A DNA stretch of 64,000 nt, from positions 47,368,001-47,432,000 of the forward strand of contig CM060731.1 of the NCBI GenBank assembly GCA_030704615.1, in the 5' to 3' direction. A model generated the notes under the pieces. It worked only from the letters and a program-made list of their open reading frames with translations, was not told where the DNA came from and did no database searches. The stretch comes from Takakia lepidozioides. Taxonomy: Eukaryota > Streptophyta > Takakiopsida > Takakiales > Takakiaceae. Positions 11,208 through 20,819 of the stretch are shown here, piece after piece. Made by a program: the position numbers and the translations under genes. The number at the start of each line of letters is the position of its first letter. Position 1 is the first letter of the stretch.

Positions 11208-11931
11208 TGTCGCGGCCCTTTGCCTTGAGGGCAGGGGGTCGGGACACATGAGGGGCTGCCCCTGTGGTGGGGGCAGCGGCAGCGATAGGTATGGGGGGCT
11301 GAAGCACCCTTGAGTGCCCAAGGCACTCAAGGAGGCGGAGGCGCTCACTAGGTGGAGCCCCGCACACCGGGTTGCGGTGGAGGTGGCTCCACAAGGGGTG
11401 GTGGTAGCTTAGTGGGACTTAGTGGGGGTGGCATAGGACTCACCATGGGGTGGAGACCTCGAGGTGGGAGTCGTGGGGAGTCTTGGGACTCATCACGGTC
11501 CATTGGGGCCGCGGTGAGTGGGCCAAGACTCACCGCGACTCACCACCGGGAGTCGAGGGTTTTCGTGGTGGTTCGCCATAAAATGGCATGGCTGGTTATG
11601 AAACCCCCGCGGACAGCTACAGAAGTATATATAGGGAGTAGTAACCCCGAGAACGGTGCAAGCCCGTTGGTGACCAAAAACTAGTGAGTAAGCGAGCGAG
11701 CCGGAAAGCGACCAAAGAGTGGGGAGCTGTTCCGGACTGCCATCTACCAAAGGGAATTCTCCTAGTCCCAAATAGGTGGAGGGTTTAGAGGGAAGCGGAA
11801 GGGGACCGTTATGTCCCGGTGAGCAGCCGAAACTCCAAGTTGGCCCGGCGGCCAGGTTGGGAGTCAGGCGCGCGCATCAAAGCGAGTAACTATGACTTGA
11901 AGGGGAGTTTACCGAATCGAGGTGTGCGACA
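11208..11931 (+). repeat. 3' LTR of chromovirus
   Basis: This 724-bp copy of the 5' LTR has TGTC...GACA ends. It is followed by GACGGG, the target duplication, and then by the resumed minisatellite. Confidence 0.95.
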
Positions 11932-12245
11932 GACGGGCTGTGAGGGGCTGTGACAGGCTGTGCCCATGGCCTCTGGGGCTGTGAGGGGCTGTGAGGGGCT
12001 ATGACAAGCCGTGCCTGAGGCCTTTGGGGCTGTGAGGGCTGTGAGGGGCTGTGACAGGCTGTGCCAGTGGCCTGTGGGGCTGTGACGGGCTGTTGGCGAG
12101 CTGTGACGGGCTATGAGGGGCTGTGACAGGCTGTGCCCAGTGGCCTATGGGACTGTGATGGCTGTGACCAGTGAGCTGTGTGGGCCTGTGCTGGTCTGTG
12201 GTGGCCCGTGTTGACCTGTGGACGGCCTGTGCTGACTCGTGGAGG
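11932..12245. repeat. G-rich minisatellite, right part
   Basis: This continues the GGGGCTGTGACAGG array interrupted at 4963. It degenerates after about 12130 into GGCCTGTGCTGG-type variants and fades out near 12240. Confidence 0.8.
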
Positions 12246-12289
12246 CACTGGTGGACTGCCTAAGGACTGGCATGTGGTCTGGAAGGCCG

Positions 12290-12545
12290 AATTTTGAAGC
12301 TCGTGGAGGGCGGTTTGAGGAGTATCTTCATGATATTCCCATGGTCATGCAAGTGAGGGAAGAGAGGAGAGGAAGAGTGTTGGGATGAGGGCATGTTGGG
12401 GTTAGGCATTGCTTTAGCTTCTCTTCCTCGTAGTTTCCACCCTCTCATTAGGCCAAGACCTTTCCGTAGGTGGAGGCAAGAGTCAGTCCGGGTTTGGGCT
12501 GGGGTGTCCTTGCAGGAGCAACACCGTGGAGTTGTTTTTGGTGTG
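12290..12545 (+). repeat. Retroelement segment shared with 28069-28316
   Basis: The block from about 12300, including the stretch AGTCAGTCCGGGTTTGGGCT and the following GCAGGA.C.ACA..GTGGAG, recurs at 28069-28316 in the same orientation with moderate divergence. It lies just before the gag of the methyltransferase-bearing element, so it may be part of its LTR or leader; the 28-kb copy would then be a solo remnant. No primer-binding site was found next to it. Confidence 0.5.
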
Positions 12546-12876
12546 GGGCCTACACCTGTACCTGCATACTTGACTGTGCGCCATGCTAGTTTTGTGTGGG
12601 CGCTTGTTTTTATAGGTGATTGGTCCGGATTTGATCACCGGCCAGTCCTAGAGCATGCTGTCGATGGTGAGGCTGGGGTGATGACCAGCCGGACCATCAT
12701 TGTTTCTCCTGTGGTGAGGTTGGAGGTGATGACCAGCCAACCATAGGAGTGCTTGCGGTGGATGCAGGTACAGGTGTAGGCTATATTAGGTACTTAGTAT
12801 TCCAAACCATAAGCCGCAACATGTTCTCTACCCGGTTACCTTGTGGAGAGGGGGTTAGGGACATGTTCATGACCGG

Positions 12877-13923
12877 TTGAGTGTCAACACGGAGGTGCCA
12901 CTAGTTGCTGGGGACAGTGCCGGTTCGAGCACTAGCGATACTAGTGGGTACACGAGACGAGGTGTGCGGTTTAGGCCACCTTCACCTCCTGTGTCTTCCA
13001 CGGAAGGTTCTGATTCGGATTGTGAATCAGGAGGACTCATACCGGCAGTGCAAGTTGTTTCTTTGTCATTGTTGTGGGACACAATGGAGGAGATGTATGG
13101 AGCTACCAAGGGGCCACGAAGGTACTCTGGGGCGGTGGGCACCATCGAGTTGGATGATTTTATCCAAGAGTTTGATAGTTGGTGTGATTTGCAGCAAATG
13201 CGCAATCCACAACTATTTACGCCGTTCATGGCATGGAAAGGGCTGTTTCAGCACCTTGAGGGGCCGCCTATGGATGATTACCATGAGTTCAGGCGGGGGC
13301 ATGAGGTTAAGATCGAGGAGTGGAGGATGTACTGGTCACCCGACTATGTCTCCATCACTAGGGGCACTAGAGCCACGAGGGCAGTGGCTACACCTGCCGC
13401 TGCACCGGCAGCTTCAGCAAGTAGCAGTGGAACTAGTGGGACTGGTGGTACAGTAGCTACGACGTCCACCCAAGCCACTACCGCACCAGCACTAGCACCC
13501 GTGCCTGCCTTCAACCCTGTTGTGGAGTTCTTCGAAGAGTTGAGAGGGAACTACCAAGGGGTGAGGACAGAGAAGTTGCGGAGCTTGCAAGAGTTCCAAC
13601 GGAAGCCGACCGAGAGCTTGAGGGAGGCTTTCACTCGCATGAGGCGCTTGATAAATGTAACCCAAGGGGTTACGGAAGCTCAGGCAGTCCAATTCTGGTA
13701 TGGGATATTGGACAAGGAGTTGAGGAGAAGGGTGCGGGATGCAACTCTCCTACAAGCGGCCCAACCCACCTTAGCAAATGTGTTTTTGCTGGCAGAGCGG
13801 ATAGAGCTCAACATGGTGGAGGAACGAGTGGTCATGGTGGGATTTGCTAAGGAGACACCACGGGGTAGTGGTGCTCCTAGCCAACCACTACCTCGTGCTC
13901 AAGGCAACAAGGGGCTCAGGTGA
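12877..13923 (+). pseudogene. gag: Gag of the methyltransferase-bearing element
   Basis: This 348-codon frame has a Ser/Thr/Ala-rich low-complexity middle. A retrotransposon gag domain follows at about residues 210-315 (EFFEELRGNYQGVRTEKLRSL, then AFTRMRRLINVTQGV and AVQFWYGILD). It has no good ATG at its beginning; the first internal in-frame ATG is at 13084, so the N-terminus is not settled. The frame is lost after about 13915, and the zinc knuckles follow in another frame. Gag packages the element RNA. Confidence 0.8.
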
Positions 13924-14000
13924 AGCTCAGGGAAGGGCAGAGATGACCTCAGATGCAGGGGTCTCTCCCTTCATTTGCTGGCCAACAACGGGCGGAGGTG

Positions 14001-15662
14001 GTGTGCTGGACATGTGGAGGACCCCATGTCAAGAAGGATTGCCGAGAGGGAGGCACAGGGTCGGCACATGCATAGCCTGCACAGTTGCAGTGTAGGCATT
14101 GTGGCAAGCACGGGCATGGACAGGCCCAGTGTTATGGTTTGCATCTTGAGTTGCGCCCAGGCCAGTTCCAAGGGAACAATGGTGGCCGGGGGCGAGGTGG
14201 AGCAGCCCAGAGAGGACGAGGTGGCCAGCCACGAGGTGCAGGCCAAGGGCAAGCTCAACGTGGCCAAGGACGCGGAGGTCAGGGTGTTGACCAAGGCATG
14301 GCCAACCGGCTTCAGCAGCTAGAGCAGAGGCTCGCTGCCATGGCTACAGCTCAGGTGGTACCGGCTCTAAGGCCGGATGGTCCACCTCCTGCTCCTAAGG
14401 GAGGAGATATGGGAGGCATGGGATTCATGTGTGGAGCAGCACTACCACTAGTGCAGGTGGAGTCTGCTGCAGCCGTGACTCGAGGAGCAGCACGAGTTCC
14501 TGAGCCACGAGGTGCAGAGGTGGAGTTGGATCCACAGCGTGGGGAGGCAAGCCGTCAGGCTAGGCTTCCTCAGTCATTCACATTGGCGGAGACAGTGTCA
14601 ACGCCATCCATGGCACCTAGTTCTCGCCCGACGGTTACCAAGGCGGAGGTTATTATGCCATTGGGGAGAGCTACACGGGTAGCACCACTACCTAGTGTTG
14701 CCAAGGCTGCGGCTGCTAGTGTGCTGCTAGGAGCGGCCACATCTGTGTGCCAGGCTCCATTGTTCTTGGCTACCATGATTGCGACGCCGGGGGTAAAACC
14801 AGCTGAGGTGTTCAGGCTGGCAGCTACACTCTGTGAGAGTGGGGAGGTTACTTCATCTTCTGCGGAGATAGTGGGAGGTGTAGTGTCGGAGGGATCCTCG
14901 GATTTGAGGGTCAAGACTGCTATGGCGGCGCCATGGCAAGCTGCAGCTGCCAGGTTGATGGAGCTGCCAGCTAGGCCAGCCATTGAGCGCGCCATGGTGA
15001 CACCTGGAGTTGTCATGTTAGACAACCAGGATGGCATTTTCTGTTTGAGTGGACCGGCAGGCAAGAGGTACCGGCCACTGCGGGTCTTGTTGGACTCAGG
15101 AGCTCAGCCATTGATGCTGGGCAAAGCTGCTATTGCAGGCTTGGGCCTCACGGAGACGGATATGGAGCCTTGTCCTTTCCAGATACAGACGTCTCTGGGA
15201 GGATCGGAGCAGGCTCGGGGCATGACACGGCGTGAGTTGGCTATCAGACTACGGCCGGATCACCCTATAGATGGCTCAGTGATGCGAGCCAAGGCCATTG
15301 TGACAGACGTAGTCTCATACGATGTCCTGGTTGGTGGGGCAGTGTTGTACCCCATGGGCTTCACCCTGGATTTTTGGGAGGAGTCAGCTTCCTATAGGCC
15401 TGTATGGCAGTCAGGGGAGGGCCGGCGTGTGCAGCTCCCTGTGACGTTCATAGGAGGAGTTGCGGTTGCCCAGCGATGCAAGATGCCGACACTAGCAGCA
15501 TTCACAGCGGCAGTGAGTTGGCCTAGAGAGTTGCTTGAGGGCAATGCTCATTCAGAGGATGTACCACCTCCGGGAGAGCAGGATGACATGTATGGTATGG
15601 CGGAGTTGCCTACCATGGTTGCTCAGACTCCATTGTGGGGCACGAGCAAGGATTTGCAGTAG
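14001..15662 (+). pseudogene. Zinc knuckles and aspartic protease of the methyltransferase-bearing element
   Basis: Two CCHC-type knuckles are visible: CWTCGGPHVKKDC (14004-14042, slightly shortened spacing) and CRHCGKHGHGQAQC (14091-14132), separated by a TAG at 14073. A long Gly/Arg/Gln- and Ala/Val-rich linker follows. Then comes a retropepsin-like domain with DSGAQ at 15093, a variant of the usual DTGA/DSGA active site, and a later hydrophobic SYDVLVGGAVLYPMGF strand. The frame runs to TAG 15660-15662. After one further TGA at 15672, the same frame enters the methyltransferase, which supports a single ancestral polyprotein. Confidence 0.75.
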
Positions 15663-15677
15663 GATGCTGATTGACGG

Positions 15678-17052
15678 GTGCAACAAGCCTGGGTGGAGGT
15701 TTTTGTACCGTCAGGAGAGGAGGAGAGTGTGGGGATTGCACCAGGACCACCTCAATTGTCTCCATTGGACACCACACCTATTGTGTGGCAGTATCCGGAT
15801 GAAGGCATTTGTCTTCTGGACTTGTTTGGCGGGATCAGCACCGGATTGGCTGCTGTGTTACAAGCAGGTGTACGAGTTCGGCGTTACCTGTATGTGGAGA
15901 GGGATGAGACTGCACGACGCGTTTCACTTCACCATGTTGCTTAGTTGGTGCAGCGGTACCCTGAGTTGTTGTTGGTGTCTGCAATTCGTGGATATCAGCA
16001 GGCCTTGCCAGCAGACATTTCGTTGCTGGGGGCGCAAGATTTGGAGCGGGTTGGCTCCATTGATCTGGTAGTGGCAGGTTGGCCCTGCCAAGGGCATTCA
16101 TCAGCCGGGCATGGCAATGGATTGCAAGACTCGAGGTCGGGTCTGTTTTGGAGATGGTGCGGGTTTTGCGCCACTTACAGCTTCATCAAGCTGTATCTCC
16201 AGCATACATCTTGGAGAATGTGCCACTGATGGGCGATTCTCGGGCCAGGGTGATGGCCAGTGCGCATCAAGTCCGCTCGTGACTTGGGTTAGCACTGTTG
16301 CTAGATGCAGCTACAGTGGGGTCACGGGCTCATCGTCCACGGCTATGGTGGACTAACTTGATGCCACCCGCACTCCTCAAGCGTGCATTTGGTGGGGTGC
16401 AGTGGCCAGCACATCTCACAGTGGATAACATTCTGGACACAGGGAGGCAGTCTCAGCGTGTGAGACACGATGACCGTTCGCCTTGGCAGTGGTCAACAAG
16501 GTGGGTCAACCACGAGCAGCATTACCTACACTGCTCAGCTTCCCAGGATCGCATGCTTTCCGGGATAGTGGACCTGGCCTCCTGTGGGATGCTCAGTTGC
16601 AGCAGTTAGTGGAGCCTAATGCTGACGAGCGTGAGCGGGCAATGGGTTTTACCACTGGTACCACGGCGGTGTCGTCTCTTTCTGAGGCATCACGTCGTCA
16701 AGTGTTGGGGCAAGCAATGGATCTCAATTGCTTGACCTGGATTATCGGCTTGGCTCTGGCTGAGCAACGCAGAGTGCGGAGTACACTTTCCTCAATGGTC
16801 TCTCTGCCTACCGAGACGGTACAGGCAGTGAGTGGGGGCGAGCATGTGAGGACCACGGGGTGCATGCATCCATGGCACACGTGGGAGGTGCTCGAGGTTC
16901 AGAGGGAGTTGGCAGCCAAGGCGGCTGTGATGGATGAGGTTGGGGATTCTTCTCGGGTTGAGGAGGTCCTCAAGGATGAGATGATGGGGCAGGATGAGGC
17001 CTTGTCATTGACTGAGCAGGCAGGGAGTATTGCTCAGGAGGTTGCAACATAG
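15678..17052 (+). pseudogene. DNMT3-like cytosine-5 DNA methyltransferase domain inside pol
   Basis: The conserved motifs of C5-methyltransferases occur in canonical order. Motif I is LDLFGGISTGL (15816-15848), followed by the YLYVERD cofactor-binding acidic strand. Motif IV is WPCQGHS, with the catalytic Cys codon at 16086. Motif VI is ILENVP (16208-16225). Motif VIII is HRPRLWWTNL (16331-16360), matching the DNMT3 form AHRARYFWGNL. Motifs IX-X are ERAMGF and RRQVLGQAMDLNCLTW (about 16630-16740). Together they form a full catalytic domain of about 320 residues. Breaks are TAG 15942, a one-base shift at about 16145, TGA 16280 (consistent with CGA to TGA), a one-base shift at about 16480, and TAG 17050 before the reverse transcriptase. 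The order is not permuted, so it is not DRM-type. PCQG in motif IV is closer to DNMT1 or bacterial enzymes than to DNMT3 PCN. The predicted role when intact is methylation of cytosine, perhaps of the element's own DNA; that role is inference. Confidence 0.9.
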
Positions 17053-18640
17053 CAACCACTGGACGCGTCATCTACCTCTAAGCCCACTGGACTTAAGGTT
17101 GCAGTTACGGAGGACAATTGGGAGCCTGACATTGGACCCATTGTCACCGGAGGAGAGAGACGACGTATACGGCGGTTCTTGAGGGCTTACAGGAATTGCT
17201 TTGCCTTCAGTTTGAAGGACTTGGGAGCACTGAAGGGTCAAGAGATCCGTATTGAGTTGGCCACTGACACGCCAATCTTTCGGAGACCCTATAGATACAG
17301 TGACATGGAGAGGTCTTTGATTCAGATGAGGACTCAAGATCTCTGGGAGGCAGGTTTGGTGGAGCTCTCTGGTGGAGAGTATGCTTCAGCCACAGTGATG
17401 CCAGCCAAGAAGGATGTCTATGGCAATTGGATGGAGAGACGTATGTGCGGTGATTACCGGCCTGTCAATCGTCAGACCAAGTCCGATAAGTATGCCATGC
17501 CAACACCAGATGAGATCTTTGATGCCATCGGGCATGCTAAGGCCTTTAGCACTTTGGATTTACGATCCGAATATCACCAGTTGCCAATCAAGGAGGCGGA
17601 CAAGCAGAAGATGGCATTCTGGGGGATCAATGAGCACGGCAAGGATTGCCTATATCAGTGGCGGGTTCTTACCATTTGGGCTTAAGAATGCTCCTGCAGA
17701 GTTTCAGAGAGTCATGGATAGGATTCTAGCAGGGGTGGACTTTGCTCGGTGCTACATAGATGACATCATCATCTTTAGTGTTACGATGGAGGAGCATGAG
17801 AGACACCTTCAGGTGGTATTGGAGCGCTTGAGAGCGCACGGATTGAAGTTGCATCCGGGGAAGTGCAAGTTTTTCCACAACCAGATTGAGTATCTGGGTC
17901 ACATGATATATCCTGGAGGATTGGGGGTACATCAGACTAAGGTAGAGACCATTGCACAAATTCCACGCCCCACGGATGTGAGCCGAGTTCGAGCTTTCAT
18001 GGGGTTGGCAAACTATTATAGACGGTTTGTCAAGGGATTTAGTACCATTGCAAAGGCTCTAACCAAGCTGACCAAGGTGGACCAGGAGTGGCAGTGGGAA
18101 GATGAGCAGGAACGAGCTTTTCAAGAGCTCAAGGCGAGGTTGACCTCGGCGCCTATCTTGAGACGACCTATCAGGGGGCGTCCCTTTCAGCTGCATACGG
18201 ATTGGAGCATGCTGGGGCTTGGAGCGGTGCTCACACAGGTGGATGATGAGGGAAGAGAGTTCGTAGTGGCTTATGCTAGCCGCTCGAACAACGCTGCAGT
18301 GGCTAAGTACAGCTCATATGAGGGAGAGTGCTTAGCTGCAGTGTGGGCCGTGGCACACTTCAGGTGCTATCTATACGACAATCTTTTCACCCTTGTCACG
18401 GATCACCAGCCACTCAAGTGGTTGATGGAGTCAGACAAGCTTACGGGGAAGCTTGCACGGTGGGCACTCATACTCCAGGAGTATGACTTTCAGGTTGTAC
18501 ATCGACCAGGTTTGGTCAATCGGGATGCGGATGGATTGAGTCGCAATCCATGCATGAGCCAGCAGGGTGACACTGGAGCTCGGTGGCATGGTGAGACGGA
18601 CGAGGAGATGGTGTCGGATGGCACGCATCTGCATTTTGTG
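17053..18640 (+). pseudogene. pol: Reverse transcriptase and RNase H of the methyltransferase-bearing element
   Basis: The reverse transcriptase starts in frame with the preceding methyltransferase C-terminus. It shows typical Ty3 blocks: IFRRPYRYS, MCGDYRPVNRQT, FSTLDLRSEYHQ and, after a one-base insertion at about 17673, LPFGLKNAPAEFQRVM, then YIDD (17753-17764). RNase H follows with TDWSMLGLGAVL, YEGECLAAVWA and VTDHQPLKWL, supplying its acidic residues. The junction between RT and RNase H (MGLANYYRRFVKGFSTIAK) is standard Ty3/gypsy. Apart from the one shift, the domain is well preserved, suggesting moderate age. Confidence 0.9.
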
Positions 18641-18693
18641 TATCTTGGCATCGGGAGGTCAGGTTGGACCTACAACAGGGATGATGTAGAGGG

Positions 18694-20153
18694 GTGTCTG
18701 AGGACCCTGAGGCTAGTGATGAGCCAGGTGGTGCCAGAGATATACATGAGGATTCGGCTGTGTTGGACTACCTCCGCACGGGAGACACGGCAGCCACTGT
18801 GACTGCCAGAGAGAGGGATCGGATCCTGCAACGAGCCAAGAGGTTCAAGTGGGAGGGGATACACCTACTTCGAGTAAATGGGGGGGTGGGTGGGATGTGC
18901 CTTGGGGCACCCCACACAGCGTGGGTTAGTGCGGCATGCACATGACTTTTGGAGTGCGACGCACTCACAGTTTACTGGGGGCAGGGTGGGGGTATGTACG
19001 AGGTGCAACAGTGGCTAGGTGCATGGTGTGTGACAGGGTGCGTGCTTCATTCAACGCCCCTACACCACAGTTGCATCCTTTACCAATCATGGGATTGGGC
19101 TACAGGTGGAGTCTTGACTTCGCAGGACCGTTGCCACTGACTATGCGCCACCACAGATATGTGTTGGTATGGTGGAGCACTTCTCCAAGTGGATTGAGTT
19201 GGTTCCATTGCCTGACAAGGCTAGTGAGAGGGCTGCGTATGCATTCTTGGATCGTGTGCTTAGCCGATTTGGTGCTCCAGCTGAGGTACTCACGGACCAA
19301 GGGAGAGAGTTCTTGGGGAGTTTCAGGCTTTGTGTGATAAAGCCTTGATAGACCACCGCACCACTTCTCGGGATCATCCTGAGGCCGATGGCTTAGCAGA
19401 GAGAGTTGTTCAGACGGTGAAGAGGGGTTTGCGCAAGTATGGCTTGCAGAAGGGACACCTAGGAGATTGGGATCTTCAGGTTCCTTGGTTAGCCATGGGC
19501 TACAGGTTCAGCAAACAAGCATCACTTGCCTCCTTCTCACCATATTTCCTTCTCTTTGGCCGAGAGCCGGATTTGCCTGCAGCCATTCGTAGGGACACTG
19601 CTCAAGTCCTTAACTTGACGATCCGGACGTGTGGGTACGTGCATGTGATCAGCGTGCAGAGTTGTTCAAGAAAGTCATGCCCATGGCTTTTGAGAACCTT
19701 GCCATTGCACAGCACCGTGATACGTTGAGGTATGCCACTATACGTGGTGGAGGATATCGTCCTGGGGTTCGGAGGTTTAGCCCTGGTGACTATGTTTATT
19801 TGCAGCAGACTGCTCCTACGACTCTGGATGTTACTGCAGGGCGTGTTATTCTGAGGGTTCGCGAGGTGTTGCCCTCAGGGGTCCTAATCTTAGAGGGTCG
19901 GGATGGCATGACTTGGAAGGACCATGTGCGTAATTGTGCGCCATGTCACCTTCCCAATGTCAATGGCAGAGTTGACCCAAATTTGGCAGTGGTACCTGCA
20001 GGTTTGAGGTGCATGCTCTGTGGATCTGCCAAAGGGGCAGCCACCATGCTGGTGTGTGATCGATGCTCAAGGGGTTGGCATATGGGATGCTTGACACCAC
20101 CTCTTGAGAAGGTTCCTGACAGAGATTGGTTGTGTCCACACTGCTTGGGATAG
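18694..20153 (+). pseudogene. pol: Integrase of the methyltransferase-bearing element, fused to a PHD finger
   Basis: The zinc-binding module is split by frameshifts (MTFGVRRTHSLLGAG then CMVCDRVRAS, about 18940-19060). The catalytic core shows SLDFAGPLP (first Asp), VLTDQGREFLG (second Asp, another frame, about 19290) and ADGLAERVVQTVKR (Glu, about 19400). A basic C-terminal module with SPGDYVYLQQ and NCAPCHLPNV follows. The last 45 residues form a PHD finger. At least three single-base shifts break the frame between 18880 and 19640. Integrase inserts the element DNA. Here the PHD replaces the chromodomain found in the neighbouring chromovirus. Confidence 0.85.
20010..20150 (+). other. PHD finger at the integrase C-terminus
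   Basis: The C4HC3 pattern is complete: CMLC, then CDRC, then H and C (GWHMGC), then CPHC, with the conserved Trp two residues before the last Cys pair (DWLCPHC) and the CLTPPLEKVP linker. This CLxPPL-type PHD resembles those that read the unmodified or trimethylated H3 tail. By analogy with chromodomain integrases it probably guided integration. Binding specificity is inference. Confidence 0.88.
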
Positions 20154-20394
20154 TGGCAGTGGACATGACTGGAGGCAGCTAACAAGACATGGGAGGCCAA
20201 GCTCATAGGAGTCAATACATGAGATCCCAAGCTCAAGTTCACAGGTTGCAAGACGGCGACTAACGATGGGGCAACTCTTGCACCCGGCCTCTTGATCTAT
20301 CGAGTTTGAGAGCGGTGTTAGCCCAAAATGTTACAAGAAATATAGATTCATCGGTATACTATGAGGCATCACAGTGAACATGAAATACTACATG

Positions 20395-20590
20395 CCAGTG
20401 AGGGTTAATCAGCACAGGTGTAGTTGTTACTGACAATATAAGTTCTTCAAAGGCCTGTTGACATTCAGCTGTCCATGCAAACACTGCATCTTTCTTCAGA
20501 AGCTTGCTCAATGGTGCTGCTATCTGTGCATACCTTTTGACAAATTAGGGATAATGGTGGAGGACTTAGTGAGGCTATGGTCACTATCAC
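20395..20590 (-). pseudogene. Antisense Ty3/gypsy pol fragment (RT-RNase H junction)
   Basis: Translated on the minus strand, this reads as the segment joining RT and RNase H: FVKRYAQIAAPLSKLLKKDA followed by a WTAECQQAFEELIL-like stretch. It is a short remnant of a different gypsy element lying downstream of the methyltransferase-bearing one, in opposite orientation. Confidence 0.7.
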
Positions 20591-20641
20591 ATCTTGTGGC
20601 TACCTGGACTTAGAGGGACCTAAGCACCAGCTAGGGGGGAT

Positions 20642-20817
20642 TGTGTGGACTAGTGACTGCCATAGTGGGCAGCATAGTGACAGCCTAGTGACTGACTAGT
20701 TGTAGCCTAGTGGTTGGACTAGTGGTGGACTAGTGGTATACTAGTGTGTGGTGTGCCCATGTGTTGTGTGGTTTTGGACAGCGATGTAGTTGTGTAGCGA
20801 TATGTATGCGCACGACA
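20642..20817 (+). repeat. LTR-like 176-bp repeat, first copy (A)
   Basis: It starts TGTGTGGACTAG, ends GCACGACA and is preceded by a purine tract (CTAGGGGGGA). It is repeated at 21148-21323 with about three differences. It holds many CTAGTG/ACTAGT hexamers. It may be the downstream part of the 504-bp LTR whose upstream part is at 2153-2479. Confidence 0.6.
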
Positions 20818-20819
20818 GC

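Larger units (their letters stand above)
4964..11931 (+). mobile_element. Full-length Ty3/gypsy chromovirus, recent insertion
   Basis: This complete LTR retrotransposon of about 6.97 kb contains a 5' LTR (4964-5685), a tRNA-iMet primer site (5688-5699), gag with zinc knuckle, protease, reverse transcriptase, RNase H, integrase, a C-terminal chromodomain, and a 3' LTR (11208-11931). The flanking hexamer GACGGG (4958-4963 and 11932-11937) is a target-site duplication inside the G-rich minisatellite, so this element inserted after that array formed. The two LTRs differ only by two single-base indels, which indicates a very recent insertion. Two single-base shifts break the coding frame (near 6082 and 9660). 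The chromodomain places it in the chromovirus branch; the clade within it was not determined. Confidence 0.95.
12290..20330 (+). mobile_element. Decayed Ty3/gypsy retrotransposon carrying a DNA methyltransferase and a PHD finger
   Basis: The coding order is gag, two zinc knuckles, aspartic protease, DNMT3-like C5-cytosine methyltransferase, reverse transcriptase, RNase H, integrase, PHD finger. Protease and the first half of the methyltransferase share one frame. The second half of the methyltransferase and the start of the reverse transcriptase share another. The methyltransferase is thus built into the polyprotein rather than lying beside it. Several stops and single-base shifts show this copy is dead. 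The outer limits are uncertain: no LTR pair could be assigned to it with confidence. The repeats at 2153 and 20820 may be its LTRs or those of another element. Confidence 0.85.

Noticed and set aside
11352-11684. Open frames in the chromovirus LTRs (also 5167-5439)
   Set aside because: Identical in both LTRs, no family resemblance, and they overlap promoter and primer-site sequence.
15678-16609. Alternative reading of the methyltransferase fragments as chance similarity
   Set aside because: Six motifs occur in the right order and spacing over 1 kb, switching frame only at single-base lesions, which chance would not give.
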